From: Micromonospora gifhornensis | GTDB taxonomy: Bacteria > Actinomycetota > Actinomycetes > Mycobacteriales > Micromonosporaceae | Direction of reading: 5' to 3' | Length of the DNA: 64,000 bases | Assembly: GCF_016863515.1 (NCBI RefSeq) | Contig: NZ_BOPA01000002.1 | Coordinates: forward strand, 161,080 to 225,079 | Shown: one piece after another, positions 62,243 through 64,000 of the stretch | How positions within the stretch are numbered: position 1 is the first letter of the stretch | Layout of the letters: each line of letters starts with the position of its first letter | Translations under genes and position numbers: made by a program | Notes under the pieces: model-generated | What the model was told of the DNA's origin: nothing | The model's database searches: none | The model's input: only the letters and a program-made list of their open reading frames with translations

Positions 62243-62295
62243 CCCCTGAGCCTAGTCCGCACCCCCTCCCACCGCGCTCCCCTCCACCTCGGGGG

Positions 62296-62354
62296 TTGAT
62301 CAAGAGGTTTGCGTCGTCGGCTGCCGCACGTCACGACGCAAACCTCTTGATCAA
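62296..62354. repeat. Palindromic interspersed repeat, family A copy 3
   Basis: The arms TTGATCAAGAGGTTTGCGTC (from 62296) and its inverse, ending at 62354, are exact; pairing extends two more bases through GT/AC. The spacer of about 16 bases differs from that of the other two copies. It lies 18 bases beyond the stop of the WG-repeat gene and upstream of the aldo/keto reductase gene. Confidence 0.88.
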
Positions 62355-62371
62355 CTTTGCCCCGGGGTGGG

Positions 62372-64000
62372 TCAGAGGAGGGGGGTTGTGTCGGTCAGGA
62401 GGGATTCGATCTGGGTGATGACGTCGTTCGGGTGGGGGAAGACGGGGGCGATGAGGGGGGCGCCTCGGCGGTCCAGTGCGCCCCAGCGGCCGATGCCGTT
62501 GGTGGCGAGGAAGGCCACCGGGTGGATGAGCAGCGCGGGGTGTGCGGGTGCGACGATCACCTGACCGGTCCGGTCCACCACGCCCTTGCGTCCGGCCAGG
62601 TCCACGACGGCCAGACCCTCGTCGGTGAAGCCGTCGACGTACCGGCCGTCGGCCAACCTGGTGTGGAACCCGTGGTAGCGGGTCGGCACCACGATCTGAC
62701 CGGCCGCGTCGACCGCACCCCAACCCTCCCGGCGTACGGCCGCCACCCCCTTGCGGAACGGCCGCGCGTCGGCGAAGCCGGGCGGTACGACCACCCCACC
62801 CGTGGTGTTCACGGCGAGCCAACCGCTGTCGTCGCGTACCACCCAGGCCAGGCCGTCGGAGAACGGCTGGGCGGCGAGGTACGTCGGAGCGACCACGACC
62901 TCACCGGTCAGGCCGATCAACGACCAGCGGTCCGACTCCGGGCCACGCACCCAGGCCAGGCCGTCGGAGAACGGCTGCGCCTCCGTGTAGCGCGCCGGCA
63001 CGACCATGTCCCCGGCGGCGTCCGCGTAACCCCACAGACCCTGACCACCGTCGCGGGCGGGCACCGGACTGCGGTCGCGGTCCAACACCTCGTCCCACCC
63101 CCGGGGGTACGGCCCGAAGCCCCGTTCCGCGGCTCGTGCCGCCACCGCGTCCAGCCCGATCCGGACCCGGGCGAGCAGTTCGGCGTCACCCTCGCCGCGC
63201 AGGTCGAGGGCCCGTTCGAAGTGGTGACACGCCTCCATCAACCGGCCCTGGTCGTAGCAGGACCGCGCCGCGTGTTCGTGCAGGGCCGCCCGCAACCGGT
63301 CCGGCAACTCGGCCGAGTTCGCCTCCGCGAACAGCCGGTCGGCCTCGGTGAAGTCACCACGCCAGCGCAGCACGTGCGCCAGCCGTGCCTGGGCCAGCGC
63401 AACCCGGCGCAACTCCCCGGTCGCCTCGGCGTAGGTCAGGGCCATCCGGCCGTCGTCCAGCGCATCGTCGAGATCGCCGAGCACCCGGGAGGCCACCGCC
63501 CGCAGGCTCAGCAGTCGGGCTCGGGACCGGTTGTCCAGGGCCGAGGCGAGCTTGTCGGTCAACCGCTCGCGTACCGTCCGGAGCTCCTCCGGGTCGTCCA
63601 CGACCTCGCGAAGGCTCTCCGGGTCCAACCCCCAGCGGTAGCCGGCCAGCACCTGTTCGGGGTCGGCCGGTGGCTCCGGCTCCTCCTCCACGGTCACCGC
63701 ATCCTCGGCCGGCGGCGCGGAGACCGGGGTGAGTGCTTCGTCTGCCGGTGGTGCGGAGACCGGGGTGAGTGTTTCGTCGGCTGGTGGTGCGGAGATCGGG
63801 GTGAGCGATTGGTCGGCCGGTGGTGCGGAGATCGGGGTGAGTGCTTCGTCGGCCGGCGGCGCGGAGATCGGGGTGAGCGTTTCGTCGGCTGGCGGTGCGG
63901 AGACGGGGGTGAGCGGCCGGTCGGCTGGTGGTGCGGAGATCGGGGCGAGTGCTTCGTCGGCTGGTGGTGCGGAGATCGGGGCGAGTGCTTCGTCGGCTGG
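62372..64000 (-). CDS. WG-repeat protein, N-terminus outside window
   Basis: The frame is open from the right edge to TGA 62372-62374 (543 codons); the true start lies beyond the window, because repeats continue upstream of any GTG. The visible N-terminal part is a run of 12-residue repeats like PADEALTPISAP. Next comes a helical domain resembling TPR or SEL1 repeats (AGYRWGLDPESLREVVDDPE; DDALDDGRMALTYAEATGEL; LPDRLRAALHEHAARSCYDQ). The C-terminal half has WG repeats: GQGLWGYADAAGDMVVPARY, WSLIGLTGEVVVAPTY, GWGAVDAAGQIVVPTRYHGF and RWGALDRRGAPLIAPVFPHP. No enzyme motif is seen; a role in protein interaction is likely. Confidence 0.87.
   Translation of the reverse strand, partial: PADEALAPISAPPADEALAPISAPPADRPLTPVSAPPADETLTPISAPPADEALTPISAPPADQSLTPISAPPADETLTPVSAPPADEALTPVSAPPAEDAVTVEEEPEPPADPEQVLAGYRWGLDPESLREVVDDPEELRTVRERLTDKLASALDNRSRARLLSLRAVASRVLGDLDDALDDGRMALTYAEATGELRRVALAQARLAHVLRWRGDFTEADRLFAEANSAELPDRLRAALHEHAARSCYDQGRLMEACHHFERALDLRGEGDAELLARVRIGLDAVAARAAERGFGPYPRGWDEVLDRDRSPVPARDGGQGLWGYADAAGDMVVPARYTEAQPFSDGLAWVRGPESDRWSLIGLTGEVVVAPTYLAAQPFSDGLAWVVRDDSGWLAVNTTGGVVVPPGFADARPFRKGVAAVRREGWGAVDAAGQIVVPTRYHGFHTRLADGRYVDGFTDEGLAVVDLAGRKGVVDRTGQVIVAPAHPALLIHPVAFLATNGIGRWGALDRRGAPLIAPVFPHPNDVITQIESLLTDTTPLL
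63705..64000 (-). repeat. 36-bp coding tandem repeats in the WG-repeat gene
   Basis: Eight 36-base units (63705-63740, 63741-63776 and so on to 63957-63992) plus a partial one run to the window edge. Each encodes a variant of PADEALTPISAP. The last two complete units are identical, which suggests recent duplication. Confidence 0.92.

Noticed and set aside
63705..64000. Possible CRISPR array because of 36-bp regular repeats
   Set aside because: The repeats are directly adjacent with no unique spacers, and they stay in frame, encoding a 12-residue motif in the WG-repeat gene.

Overview
The window looks like a chromosomal segment of a high-GC actinomycete, most likely a Micromonospora or close relative (Micromonosporaceae). 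The reasons are the very high GC content with GTG starts, an F420-dependent enzyme, short palindromic and paired repeats between genes that recall those of Micromonospora genomes, and a core gene order that parallels Mycobacterium tuberculosis Rv2208 to Rv2225 (cobS, gcvT, pepB, dlaT, a TIGR01777-family SDR, lipB, lipA, Rv2219, Rv2219A, glnA1, glnE, glnA2, panB). The species cannot be fixed from the sequence alone.

Layout. 1-1158: a TauE/SafE permease cut by the window edge and the RNase P RNA gene. 1159-5730: a poorly conserved segment of lower GC with gene remnants, two unrecognised genes, and a 610-residue protein that fuses a CAP12-type TIR-like domain, a phosphoribosyltransferase-like domain and a histidine-triad (HIT) domain. 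This fusion is the best candidate in the window for an undescribed, defence-like system. 5734-12900: a roadblock gene pair, an AraC/GyrI-type regulator, a DUF4111 nucleotidyltransferase overlapping a NUDIX gene, a histone H1-like protein, an RNB-family ribonuclease and an NADPH:F420 reductase. 12950-24054: a lipoprotein, panB, nadE, glnA2, DUF350 and secreted proteins, an S66 carboxypeptidase, a glutamine amidotransferase and glnE. 24136-31470: membrane proteins including two tandem MptB-like mannosyltransferases, a PadR regulator with its partner, and an RDD protein. 31656-39741: glnA1, RDD and DUF4191 proteins, a membrane glycosyltransferase-like protein, lipA, an archaeal-type aspartyl-tRNA synthetase behind a convincing T-box leader, and lipB. 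39800-48375: a membrane protein, a PHB depolymerase-type esterase, SDR, DUF305, LVIVD-repeat and LtrA proteins. 48760-55458: sucB, lpd, a small conserved protein, pepA and gcvT. 55647-64000: a DUF2314 protein, cobS, a cobU-cobT fusion, small proteins, an M50 peptidase, an aldo/keto reductase and a WG-repeat protein running off the end.

How the genes work together. Nitrogen assimilation is concentrated here: glnA1 carries the adenylylation-site tyrosine that GlnE would modify, glnA2 is nearby, and a GlnR-like site lies upstream of glnA1. Lipoate metabolism is linked: LipB and LipA make the cofactor used by the two lipoyl domains of SucB, which works with Lpd; GcvT belongs to the lipoate-dependent glycine cleavage system. 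CobS and the CobU-CobT fusion would complete the nucleotide loop of cobalamin. Intergenic spaces are punctuated by strong perfect hairpins, mostly between convergent genes, and by at least three families of short interspersed repeats.
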